Positions 34,142 to 44,403 of a stretch of 64,000 bases of DNA are shown piece after piece. Below the pieces are notes generated by a model. It saw nothing but the letters and a program-made list of their open reading frames with translations, made no database searches and was not told where the DNA came from. The position numbers and the translations under genes are program-made. The first letter of the stretch is position 1. Every line of letters starts with the position of its first letter. The stretch is from Tritrichomonas musculus (Eukaryota; Parabasalia; Tritrichomonadida; Tritrichomonadidae). The stretch lies in assembly GCA_039105265.1 (NCBI GenBank), contig JAPFFF010000009.1:930001-994000 (forward strand), in the 5' to 3' direction.

Positions 34142-34585
34142 TTAGAAATCAAGCATGACCTTAACGAATTCGGTATATTTAACGCAATTATTTTTATCAA
34201 TTAATTTTTGAGCTTGGCCCAATAATTCGTTAACTTGATCATCAGTGAATGGCTGCTTTAAATTCTTTAAAATTTCGCGGATTGTATCTACTTTAATCTT
34301 TCCAGAACCATCCTTATCGAAAACTTTAAAAGCATCAACTAATTCTTGTTCTGGATCGCATTCTCTCGCGTGACGATAAACTATATACAAGAATGTTTTA
34401 AAGTCAAAATTTGGGGCATTTATATCTTCCATCATGTCTTGTACTTCTTCTGGCATTGGATTAAATCCAACAGCACGAAGAAGTTTTCCTAATTCACTAG
34501 TTTCTACGCGGTCATCTCTATCTTCATCGAAAGCATCGAAAGCATTTTTAAAGTTTTCTTTGTCTTCTTGAGCAAAAACAGGCAT
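34142..34585 (-). CDS. EF-hand protein, calmodulin/myosin-light-chain type
   Basis: 147 residues, the length of calmodulin, with four EF-hand positions. Hand 1 has a recognisable loop DEDRDDRVETSE (20-31) with Glu at position 12. Hand 3 has DKDGSGKIKVDT (90-101), which lacks the bidentate Glu at position 12 (Thr instead). Hands 2 and 4 are degenerate (DINAPNFDFKTF; LIDKNNCVKYTEF). At most one or two Ca2+ sites would work. This pattern resembles myosin essential or regulatory light chains and divergent calmodulins more than true calmodulin. Partner unknown. Single exon; the ATG at 34585 starts the conserved part directly. Confidence 0.88.
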   Translation of the reverse strand: MPVFAQEDKENFKNAFDAFDEDRDDRVETSELGKLLRAVGFNPMPEEVQDMMEDINAPNFDFKTFLYIVYRHARECDPEQELVDAFKVFDKDGSGKIKVDTIREILKNLKQPFTDDQVNELLGQAQKLIDKNNCVKYTEFVKVMLDF

Positions 34586-35542
34586 TTGATTAAATATATT
34601 ATTAAACGGCTGATTCCAAAATTTGAATTGATATATGGCTTAAGACAAAAAATATAATTTAATGAATTTATCAATGAAATGCCTTTAAATCAAGGAATGA
34701 ATAACATTCACATTTTAAAATGCAAAGTTCAATAATTAAATTTAAAAATTTCTTTTGATTACAATTTAATAAACTCAGACAATCAGATCAAATTTTGCCA
34801 AAATATTAATAAAAAAACAATTAATGTTAGATTCAAAATGCTTGAAACATTAATATTGTGTGATATATTTGAAATGCTTATATCAAGCATTTTGAATCTA
34901 ACATCCACAGAAGCAAACCAACTCTTGCTTTTAATATTTTTTGTAAATGGAAATGAAGCAATTGTTAATTACTTCACCAATAACATTTCCATATATTTTA
35001 TTAATTTCTGGACAATTCCTAAAATCATATTTAACACTTGATCTTCAATTTTCGATGGAATTGCTTTTAGTTCAATATAAGCATTACCAAACAAGTTTTT
35101 TTTTTTGTTATTACAATCAACTATGAATTTTATGATTTAAAAGGATAACTTTTTTTTTTTTTTTTTTTTTTAACGAGAAACAAAGATTTTCTGACTAATT
35201 TGTTTCACTGATATCAGCACAAAAACATTCTCAATTAATAATGATAAAAAAGCTTTGCTGCCTATTATGAGATTGTTTTTAAAAATGAAGTGAACATAAA
35301 AACAATGACAACAACAAAAATCAAGTTTAACTAAATTATTTAACATTTTTTTTTTTCAAGTAAGGCATTCTTGCCAATTCAATAAAACCTTGGATTTCGA
35401 GAGAATTCAAATTTTAAATTTGAAAGAAGGCCTTCTCAAATATGCATGACTTCAGAATGCAGAAATAAAAGTTCAATAGCTTTTTTTACCATTTGTTTTG
35501 AGTTTTAAATTGACTGAAAAATCAACTTTTGTAGGATTTTTT

Positions 35543-35581
<39 letters not shown>

Positions 35582-35590
35582 AGATGCTAT
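34586..35590. other. Intergenic with hairpin and long T-runs
   Basis: It contains a 22-bp perfect inverted repeat (34824-34845 and 34883-34904), a 22-nt T-run (35150-35171) and a 36-nt T-run (35545-35580) that ends one base before the 9-bp duplication of the Mutator-like copy 2. The 67-codon frame at 34838-35041 overlaps the hairpin and is not believed. Confidence 0.5.
34824..34904. repeat. 22-bp perfect inverted repeat
   Basis: ATGTTAGATTCAAAATGCTT at 34824 onward is mirrored at 34883-34904, with a 37-nt loop. It could be a MITE remnant. Confidence 0.7.
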
Positions 35591-36586
35591 TAAACCTTCG
35601 AAAGGTCACCCTAAAATATTAACCTGACCACAAATTTTTTTTTTGGGTCACTACCCAAAAAAAAAATGAAGCGTTCGCGTTTGACCCTTTTATTTCTAGT
35701 GTATTTTTTGGATTATTTTTTATAAAACCATGTTCTATAATTAATTTTTTATTGATTCATGTATTTTTTTAAAGTGAATTTTGATTTTAGAAAACAAAAT
35801 TTTATGATATGACTTGTTATATGAAATACTTTAAATTTTATTTAGAAAAGACTTTTTTATTTGAAAATCAAGTAAAAGTTTGTCAAAACAGGATAATCTT
35901 TTAAAATCTGAAATAGTTATTAATATATCTTAATATTGTATTCAAACATGAAGTAAAAGAAAGAAATGCCAATATTTTTTAATTATATAAGTGATTAGTA
36001 ACATTAATTAATAGCAAAATGAACTAAAATGCATAGCATAAACTATGAAAAAAAGATAAAAAATATAAAATAAGTAAATGAATAGTTTGTATTATTTTAA
36101 ATTTGTAGATTTCAAAGCTTAATATAAAAAAATATTACGTAACTTAAATTTATGTATAATTTCTCTTTTCATAAGTCATCTAAACAATAAATTAACTGAC
36201 AATGAAAATCAGAAAAAAATATGATACAAAAAAAAATTAATTAACTTTCAAGAAAAAAGGTTTTCTGATATTAAAAATTGCAATTAAATAGAATAATAGA
36301 GAAAATAATTTCAAAAAACAATTTTTGAGAAAAATATCAGAAGCATTATTCTAATGAAATAAAAATTTTTATTAAAAAGGATTGAAAAGCTTGTAAATTT
36401 TTTAATAAACCTTTTTCTATATAAATATTTATTCCACATTTTGAGATAAATGAATTTTAAAAATTTCGGGTCAAAAACCGCTTTGGGTAGGCGGTAATTT
36501 GCGACCCCTGGTCAAAATATACCTAAAATTTTTGACCCTATTGAAAATGGGTAAATCGGGTACCCCTTACAAGGTCTAGATGCTAT
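35582..36586 (-). mobile_element. Mutator-like non-autonomous element, copy 2
   Basis: The 987-bp element 35591-36577 is the inverted counterpart of 8848-9835. It is flanked by a perfect 9-bp duplication, AGATGCTAT (35582-35590 and 36578-36586). Termini read TAAACCTTCG on one side and CAAGGTCT on the other, so the two ends share A(A/G)ACCTT. No coding capacity. The perfect duplication and high similarity to copy 1 indicate a fairly recent insertion. Confidence 0.85.
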
Positions 36587-36779
36587 CTACTGTAGATTAT
36601 TGAGAGAATGAAGAATTATCAATCTATTTTAAGTTTGAATTCTGGGTATATTATACAGATTTAATGTTTTGGTTTTTCTTGAAGTCATTGTAAAATCATT
36701 TAAGAATATAGTACCGTCGGTTTGGGAATGAGAACACTTAAATTTTAATAATTGAATTTAAAATAATCATTTTTATTCT
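36587..36779. other. Spacer with partial repeat
   Basis: The stretch near 36718-36740 (GGTTTGGGAATGAGAACACTT) is a weaker relative of the inverted-repeat arm that follows (AGGAATCGGAACACTTCA). Confidence 0.35.
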
Positions 36780-37062
36780 TATTTTTGCATATAGTATTGT
36801 AAGATTGGGCAAGAACGTAAGATTAGGAATCGGAACACTTCACTTTTTTCAATTTACAATTTATAAAATTGAATTGAAAATGATCGTTTTTATATTTTAA
36901 TTTATAAATTTCTCAACAATCGAACATTTTTCATTGTTCATAATTAGAATATATTATTTTTATATGTTTTTCTATCCATATATTTGCAATATTAATATTT
37001 TTAACAAAAAAGGCGATAAATATCAGATACTGAAAAAAAGAGTTATGAAGCTAAAAATATAT
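36780..37062 (+). repeat. Left arm of a ~283-bp inverted repeat
   Basis: It pairs with 39525-39808 with few mismatches (for example GGAATCGGAACACTTCACTT in both). The arms enclose about 2.46 kb of AT-rich DNA without a gene. It is probably another non-autonomous foldback element, but no target duplication could be identified. Confidence 0.8.
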
Positions 37063-39524
37063 AATCATGATCGTTACATAAATAACATTAATATTATTTA
37101 AGAAAAATAAGTCACCAATAGTAATATCGCAATTTTTTTGAAAACATTTTATTCATTAATTTTATTACCATATATAAGATAACAATGTGCTTAATCTATT
37201 GCACAAATCAAAATCAAGAATTTCAATTTGTAGTGAATAAGGTCAAGCAAAAGATAATTTTGGCGCCAATTTTTTTTTTCCAAAAAAGACTAGAAATAAA
37301 CCAATATCTGTTTTTTCAATTAACAAATTTTGTGGAACTATCATCATTGAAGTAGTATTATTGCTCAATAGCGATTATTGCTCTTTTTTTTAAATGTTTT
37401 GAAAATTTTAATCATTTCTGCCAATCAATGTTTTGAAAAATTTTAAATGGCTAAAAAAGAGGATTCATGCTGTTTTCATTATTTATTAAAACCATTAATT
37501 CTGTTTTCTTGATTAACACTTTAATTTTTGAAGAAAAAATCAGAATTATAATGCAATATTAAAATTAAGGGTCGAATGTCAAAATTTTCTGCCATTTAAT
37601 AATTGTGAGAGTTTCATTCAAATTTTCTCTCAAATTTTGCACACCCCATAAGTACCTTCCCATTTTCGAATCATTTTTTCTCCTTGAAAATATATATCGT
37701 ACACATTTATGCGCACAACGTAACGTTGCGCTTTTTTTGATTTTTGTTCCTCACGAGTAGAAAAGTTTGATTCAATTTAATGAATTTTAAGCCTTGGTTT
37801 TTGTATTTACAATTGTATACAACTTGTCCGTTTAAAAATTACAATTGTAATTACAATTGTAAATACGTTATTTTCTCGATATTAGTTTTTTATTTTTATC
37901 TTGATCTACAATTATTTTTTTATATTAAAAATGTTTTAAATAATTTAAAAATAAAAAGATAAAATAGTAAAATGTTTTTCAAATTAAATAATATTATTTG
38001 TGATTCTTAATAAAATAAAAAAAAATTTATTCGTATTCAAAAAGTTTCATTGATACTACAAATCCAAAAATCGTTATTTTATGAAAAAATACGTTAAAAA
38101 GACGTTTATAGTATTTGTGATGTAAAAAAAATAAGGCTTAATGAATTTTCAAGTTTTTTTAATAAAAAAATATCTGTTAGATTTATGATAAAAATTAATT
38201 TTAAACTTAATATAAAAAATAAAAATCTATTAAACGAATCAATTTTTATTATTAAAATATGTTTATATAATGAAATCAAATTGAATACTTTGATTGCATA
38301 GAGTCTCATTTTTTTTCATTGAATTTTTAAATTTTGGCGCCGTTTTAAAATTAATACTTTAAGTAATTGTAACGTAATATAAACTAATTAGTCACATTTA
38401 ACTTAAGTAATTTAAATTTTTACCATAAAAAATTAACAAGAATCTGGTTTTTTTTTCTCGAATAATAAGAATGAATATATTATATAAAAAGAATCTTTTG
38501 GTTCAGAGCTGAAATTAAGTAGTTATTGAGCTGCGGAGTGGTTGTTTATATCGAATATTCGTATAATTATTTGTTATGCAAAAAATTTGAGCAAATATAA
38601 AATGAGAATTAATCATCAAAAATTAATGTATAAATTCTGTTGTTTTTCATATGTAAAGCATATTGATATGCGGAATTTGTAAATCGCTGGCTTTTGTCGG
38701 TCATTTTTTATAGAGATTCATTTGAATTAATTTGATCTTCCATTAAAATTGCTTTTTTTTTGTCAGAGTACCAACTACTTGATGAATCCAAATATGCAGG
38801 CTTTATTAGACTTGCTTAAATTATTGATAAAGAGCACTTCTTGATAAACAAATTTTATATTGATAAAAATTCTGTTAAAAAAGTGAGCATGCCAATTTAA
38901 ACTTTTTGAGAAAAAAATAAAATGATATTTGACCCTTAAGCAATATTTTTACTTCTCTTAATAAAATTCTATAAGATCAAAAACAGAAAGCATGAAATTA
39001 GAATCTACATTGTTTTGATGATTAAATAATATTATCGATTCATTTACTTATCTCTTTAATAATTGAAAAATATAATATTAAAAACTTTTGAAATTGTTAA
39101 AAAGAGAAAAAACTCTTGTTAAATATAGATTATTCAAAGATTATTGAGTATTAAATCAATGATTGTTAATATTTATTTGGTGTGGTTATATAATATTTGG
39201 TTTCTTTATCGCTATTTCTATTGAATTGAATTAAAATTGTACAGATTCAATACAAAATAAAATGATGAAAAGAAGAGTTATTAAATGCATTATTTTTATT
39301 ATATCATTTTAAGTATTAGGGTAATAAACCTTAAATATGAAATATAATAAATTGATTCAATATATTCTTTCGTTCTTTTAATGGTTTTATTCTTTTTTGC
39401 TTTTCAACAATTATGATTTTCAAGCTCATATAAAAAAACAAAAAAGCTTTTTATTTGTTCATTTTTCAATCAAAAATATATAATAATAAAAATAACATAA
39501 TATTGTTTTTGGGCAATGTCTAAA
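37063..39524. other. Loop of the inverted-repeat element
   Basis: AT-rich and gene-free. It holds small palindromes: ACAATTGTAATTACAATTGT near 37840, GCGCACAACGTAACGTTGCGC near 37712 and GGCGCC at about 37262 and 38337. The short frames at 37780-37962 and 38106-38309 are chance. Confidence 0.45.
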
Positions 39525-39808
39525 TATATATTTTTAGCTTCATAACTCTTTTTTTCTGTATCTGATATTTATCGCCTTTTTTGTTAAAAATATTAATATT
39601 GCAAATATATGGATAGAAAAACATATAAAAATAATATATTCTAATTATGAACAATGAAAAATGTTCGATTGTTGAGAAATTTATAAAATAAAATATAAAA
39701 ACGATCATTTTCATTTCAATTTTATAAATTGTAAATTGAAAAAAGTGAAGTGTTCCGATTCCCAATCTTACGTTCTTGCCCAATCTTACAATACTATATG
39801 CAAAAATA
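39525..39808 (-). repeat. Right arm of the ~283-bp inverted repeat
   Basis: Mirror of 36780-37062. The 87-codon frame here is the arm itself read on the minus strand and is not a gene. Confidence 0.8.
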
Positions 39809-39889
39809 TAAATATTTATATTTTTTTTTACCGATTCTTAATAAAATAAATAATCTTTTTATAAAAAAATAATAAAAAAATAATCTTTT

Positions 39890-40010
39890 TATGTTACAAA
39901 ATTTTTACCGATTCTTACCGCCAGCCGCGGGGTCTCGACTCGGCTTCGCTTCGCTCAGCCTCGCTCGACGCCCGCTAGGCGGTATGTAGTCTTGGTAAAA
40001 ATTATGTAAA
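39890..40010 (+). repeat. GC-rich palindrome, left copy
   Basis: A block of about 115 nt, far more GC-rich than its surroundings. It runs ATTTTTACCGATTCTTACCG ... GCGGGGTCTCG ... CGCCCGCTAGGCGGTATG ... CTTGGTAAAAAT. Its two halves pair (TACCGCC with GGCGGTA, ATTTTTACC with GGTAAAAAT). A second copy in inverted orientation lies at 48345-48432. The two form the outermost pair around the nested insertions. Confidence 0.75.
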
Positions 40011-40300
40011 AATATAAAAAGATTTGTTTTTTCAATTATTTTATTTAGATTATTTTTTTTGAATGATTTCCACTTTTTGAAGGTTCTTCAGAAAAGACTA
40101 ACTATACTATAGTTGATCCCTTTAAGGTTCTCCTTCCCAAAAAAAATGTAAATCATTCAATATTGAATTAACTCATAGAATAAATAATTCAATAGAGCAT
40201 TTTTCGGAAAAAGTTTTGGTGAAAAATAAAAAAATATGGCCTCAACGATTAAATCTTATTTCATTCAAAATTTTACTGATTTTTTAATTCTATGATTTCT

Positions 40301-40497
40301 ACAGTTTTTTCAACAACGTTATGGAAAAAGTTGATATTCGTTATGGAAACTTTTTCTTAAAAACTTCTTTTCTAAGAAAAATTTGTATCTGTTATGGAAA
40401 AATATCACCAAACTTTTTCTGAGCAATTATTTTTTATCGTTATGGAATTGTAAAGTTATCAATTTTTTTACTCAGAAAATGAGATATATCGTTATGG
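40301..40497 (+). repeat. 197-bp inner inverted-repeat arm
   Basis: Mirrored by 41906-42012 plus 47630-47719. The right arm is split by the IS481-like transposon. The repeated word GTTATGGAAA occurs several times within the arm. Confidence 0.85.
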
Positions 40498-41243
40498 GAA
40501 AATATGGAAATACCTCAGAAAAAAATCTTTTAATTTTCTCAATTTTTTCTTTGTGAAAAGAATATCATGCAAAAATAGTGAAAAAGGAAAAATTCAAGAA
40601 GGAATGCATAGAAAAAATAATTTTAATCATTTTTTTTTCTATAAAATTATCTTGCAAAAGACATTTTTGTTAATCATTCTTCTGGTAAAAAAGGAATCAC
40701 ATATCAGATTAATGTTAGAAAAGGATATTATTTGAAATTATATTCCTTAATTAGTTTTATGTATTTTGTATTTACAAGTTTTACCGTAAATCGATAATTT
40801 ATTATAAGAAACCATGAATAAGGAAACATTAATTACGAAAATAATCATGAATTTATATTTAATTGTTCGAGAAAATGCTATATTGAGTATAAATATTTTT
40901 TGAATATAAAATGCTTTCAATTTTGCACTTTATCTCAATTTCCATATTTACCATCACTTGAAAAACCTCATACTCTTCTCAATTTAACCTCATACTCCTC
41001 TCATTTAATTAAATGGGATTATCAAAATATTGAAAAGATTTATTTAAATATGATTTTTTTAGCTGAAAAATTCAATGAGTTTTTTAGGTTAATTGAGAGA
41101 AATTTGAAAAAGAATAGAAAAATTATAAAATTGGATATATATTAATAATTAATTAATTTTTGAAAATATCTTACCATTTTTATCAAATTTAGTAAATTTG
41201 AAAATTGAATAATGCTTGACGGTTGCAAAAAATTAATCGGCTT

Positions 41244-41331
41244 TTTTGTCATTTTTTATAATGGAAATTGATCTTAGGTGGACAAAAGAAGAGAAAGAAA
41301 TATTCAATTTCCATTATAAAAAATGACAAAA
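41244..41331. repeat. 28-bp perfect hairpin
   Basis: 41244-41271 is mirrored at 41304-41331, with a 32-nt loop. It ends at the first base of the minisatellite. Confidence 0.8.
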
Positions 41332-41525
41332 CCTCAGCAGACAGAGCACCAGCAGCCAAAACCTTAGCAGCCAAAGCACCAGCAGCCAGAGCACCAGCAG
41401 CCAAAGCACCAGCAGCCAAAACCTTAGCAGCTAAAAACTTAGCAGCCAGAGCGCCAGCAGCCAAAGCGCCAGCAGCCAAAGCACTAGCAGCCAAAGCACT
41501 AGCATCCAAAACCTCAGCAGCCAGA
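41331..41525. repeat. Minisatellite, 13 units of 15 bp
   Basis: Units vary around GCACCAGCAGCCAAA, and the array is exactly 195 bp. Read on the plus strand it encodes AAKAP/AAKAL repeats and on the minus strand AAGAL. Both are open only because the unit is a multiple of three, so I do not call a gene. The array is strikingly GC-rich for this DNA. Confidence 0.9.
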
Positions 41526-42012
41526 TTTTACTTTTTTAATTACAAAAATACTATATTTTAAATAAACGCCTCTATTTTGCTAATATGAAATTTGTACAGG
41601 ACAATTAATCATTGCTTGTTTAAATAATCTTTTTTTTACCGATAATTATTTAAAAAATATTTCATACAAAACTTATTTATATATAATTTATTATTCAAAA
41701 ATTATTTTAATCTTTTTTTATCATATAATTATTTTAGATTTTTTTTCTCAATATTCACTTTAAGATGAAGATATAAGAATAAAATAATAAAATATAAATT
41801 ATTTGAAAATTTGTGTGCAATAAATGTAAAACTCAGAAAATTCAAAGCTGATTTATGTGTATGAGGATAATTGAGAAGAGTAAGAGGTTTTTCAAGTGAT
41901 GGTATCCATAACGATATATCTCATTTTCTGAGTAAAAAAATTGATAACTTTACAATTCCATAACGATAAAAAATAATTGCTCAGAAAAAGTTTGGTGATA
42001 TTTTTCCATAAC

Positions 42013-42965
42013 TATAGTGCGAGCAAACCCGTAACGTCCTATTCAAAAAGTTCTATCGTTCATTCAAAAATAAATATTCTCACAAAATTAAAAAATTATT
42101 TTTATTCAAAAAGTGGTAAAAAATTCAATGGACATTCAAAAAGTGAGAATTTTTTTGCTTCATTCAAAAAGTGGGATAAATTGAATACAAAAAGAAAAAA
42201 TAATTTAATTTGGCCTTGAATTCAAAAAAATTGAGAAAAAATATTAGTGGCATAAATCAATGTTTTATACAGTTTTCTCTCTAGCTATGCAAGGCGAAGA
42301 ATCTTGTAGAGTCGCATAGCAAACGCATTAAAATATCAAAAAGTAAACGATTCCTGCAAGAAATTCGCTTCAGCTTCAGATACACATACTCAATTTTGAA
42401 ACGATCACGAATGACAACTTCAATAAAGCAACTATGCATGCATTGGAATATTACAGTGATAAAGATGAATGATTCCTGCAAGAAATTCGCTTCAGCTTCA
42501 GATACACATACTCAATTTTGAAACGATCACGAATAACAACTTCAATAAAGCAACTATGCATGCATTGGAATATTACAGTGATAAAGATGAATGATTCCTG
42601 CAAGAAATTCGCTTCAGCTTCAGATACACATACTCAATTTTGAAACGATCACGAATGATAACTTCAATAAAGTAATTACGCATAGATTATATTTTTAGAA
42701 AAACAAAATAAAATAAATTTTTCCATCAAAAATCTTCATATATACTTATTTCATTTCATCTTCTTATATCTATATATATATTTTTTATTTAAATCATTAA
42801 CAATATATATAAGAAATTGACAAAACAATTTATACATTATATTTTAACATTTTAAAAAAGCTAATAAATAGTTTTATGAAGTTAAACATATTTTTTTGCT
42901 ATTTCTTTTTTTAACTTTTTCAAAGCACATATAAAACTTTTTGAATGAACTAATAATCCATTATT
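42013..42965 (+). repeat. Left 953-bp terminal inverted repeat
   Basis: It includes several copies of ATTCAAAAAGT near the outer end, then the 122-bp subterminal repeats, then AT-rich DNA ending TAATAATCCATTATT. Single-base variants between the internal repeat units are mirrored in the right arm, so the arms are near identical. Confidence 0.9.
42349..42680. repeat. Subterminal tandem repeats, 122-bp unit, ~2.7 copies
   Basis: Units start GATTCCTGCAAGAAATTCGC at 42349, 42471 and 42593. They contain CTTCAGCTTCAGATACACA and ATGCATGCATTGG. The mirrored array lies at about 46947-47278. Such subterminal arrays often bind transposase. The 66-codon frames over them are artefacts. Confidence 0.9.
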
Positions 42966-43337
42966 CTCCATCTACCAATTTAAATCATTTATACTAATTT
43001 TCCATATAATCATCAATAAAATCTCATTTTAAATTTCATTTTTTCTTTTAAAATATTATTGCTTTTTGTTTCGATGGAATTACTGTTTTATTTATTTGAT
43101 TTTTTAAAAATATATTCATATTTTATAATTATTACTAATAAATCCATAATTATGTGCTTTATTAGAGCCATTTTAAATTTTTATTTTCTGAAATACATAG
43201 CAAACAAGTCATTTTTGCATTAAATTAGTTTTCACTTTTTCAATACTATTATTAAACTTTTTGTGAACATATTTAAAATAAATAATCATATAAACGTCCT
43301 TATCTCAAAATAAATATTAATTTATATATAAATAAAT

Positions 43338-44309
43338 ATGAATTATACAATAAGCAAACAATGGTTACAATATGCTGCAAATCAGATATCTCAAAATCAA
43401 ATAACGCTCGCAGAAGCAGCAAATCAAGCACATTACGAAACTCAAATAGGTATTTTTATTAAGCCAATCTCAGTATCTGCCCTCAAATATCAATTCTCAA
43501 TAAATAATATTTCATATGTTTCTTATTCAGGAAGAAGAGAGGCCGAAGTACCAAAAGAATTTGAAAATATTATATTAACTTATCAAAGATATTTAAACTG
43601 TGGCGAAAAAGTAACATATTATACGCTTTTACTTCATTATCCCAATATAAAATTTAATTATGTTCGAAAAATCTTTGAAAAATATAATTTATATAAATTC
43701 AGATTAGTTCAAAATACAGAAAAGCCTCGTTGCCGATACGAGGCAATATACGTTAATCAAATCTGGCATGCCGACATCCATTATTTTCAAAAAGCTGGCA
43801 TGCCAGATTTAATGTATTTATATTGTATCATTGATGATCGCTCCAGATTTATTGTGGGATATGACCTACTCCCAAAGAAAACACAGAATGCATGTAAAGA
43901 GGTTTTGAATCGAGCTATTCAAACTTATGGGCCTCCTTGTATAATGTGGACGGACAACGGAGGTGAAAATAAAGGTCAAAATATGCTCCAATTTTTAAAG
44001 GAAAATCGTATTTATCCTGCCTTCATTAAACCTGGAAACCCGCAACAAAACGGTAAAATCGAAAGGTTCTGGCAAAAGCTCGAGGATAACACAACTTGCC
44101 CGAATGACATTCATCAATTTATCTACCAATATAATAATATTCGAGCAAGCATGGCATTAAAATGTGACAATAAATGCCTACGACCATGTGATGTATTCTT
44201 TGATCCTAATATGAGATGGAAAAGAGGATATGAATGGAAATGGGTTGTTGATGGAAAAGAAACAGATTTTCCGTATGATCCACAAAGGAAAATAGAATAT
44301 TTTGATTAA
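43338..44309 (+). CDS. IS481-like integrase/transposase (DDE)
   Basis: 323 residues. The N-terminal ~125 residues look helical with helix-turn-helix character (ITLAEAANQAHYET; YYTLLLHYPNIKFNYVRKIFEKYNL), as expected for DNA binding. The rve-type core follows with the catalytic acids: D in IWHADIHYFQ, D in IMWTDNGGENKGQ and E in PGNPQQNGKIERFWQKL. The last two are 35 residues apart, the DDE spacing of retroviral and IS3/IS481 integrases. It would cut and join the ends of its own element in the nucleus. The frame is intact, with no stop or frameshift, so the element could still be active. It sits between the two long TIRs, closer to the left one. Confidence 0.93.
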   Translation: MNYTISKQWLQYAANQISQNQITLAEAANQAHYETQIGIFIKPISVSALKYQFSINNISYVSYSGRREAEVPKEFENIILTYQRYLNCGEKVTYYTLLLHYPNIKFNYVRKIFEKYNLYKFRLVQNTEKPRCRYEAIYVNQIWHADIHYFQKAGMPDLMYLYCIIDDRSRFIVGYDLLPKKTQNACKEVLNRAIQTYGPPCIMWTDNGGENKGQNMLQFLKENRIYPAFIKPGNPQQNGKIERFWQKLEDNTTCPNDIHQFIYQYNNIRASMALKCDNKCLRPCDVFFDPNMRWKRGYEWKWVVDGKETDFPYDPQRKIEYFD

Positions 44310-44403
44310 GATTAATTAATAAATAATTTTTTTAATATCTATATTTATTTTGAATTTAAAATAATTTTTATTTTTTAAGATAAATTAGTTTTTTGTAATA
44401 ATG

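Larger units (their letters stand above)
40498..41905. other. Loop of the TTAA-flanked element
   Basis: The frames at 40553-40735 and 40900-41145 are not convincing. An imperfect inverted repeat of about 45 nt pairs 40947-40990 with 41860-41905 (ACCATCACTTGAAAAACCTC). A 28-bp hairpin (41244-41271/41304-41331) touches the minisatellite. Confidence 0.5.

Noticed and set aside
37262-38342. GGCGCC-ended element in the inverted-repeat loop
   Set aside because: The two GGCGCC sites share only about 12 bp with T-rich flanks, and there is no target duplication.
41249-41561. Ala-rich proteins on both strands
   Set aside because: Both frames are by-products of the 15-bp minisatellite and include the adjoining hairpin. 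There is no start context or partner domain.
42281-42481. 66-residue proteins in both TIR arms (also 47146-47346)
   Set aside because: Identical frames arise from the inverted 122-bp repeats. The composition follows the repeat and no domain is visible.
42349-42680. CRISPR-like array
   Set aside because: The 122-bp units are contiguous tandem repeats without unique spacers, inside a eukaryotic transposon arm.
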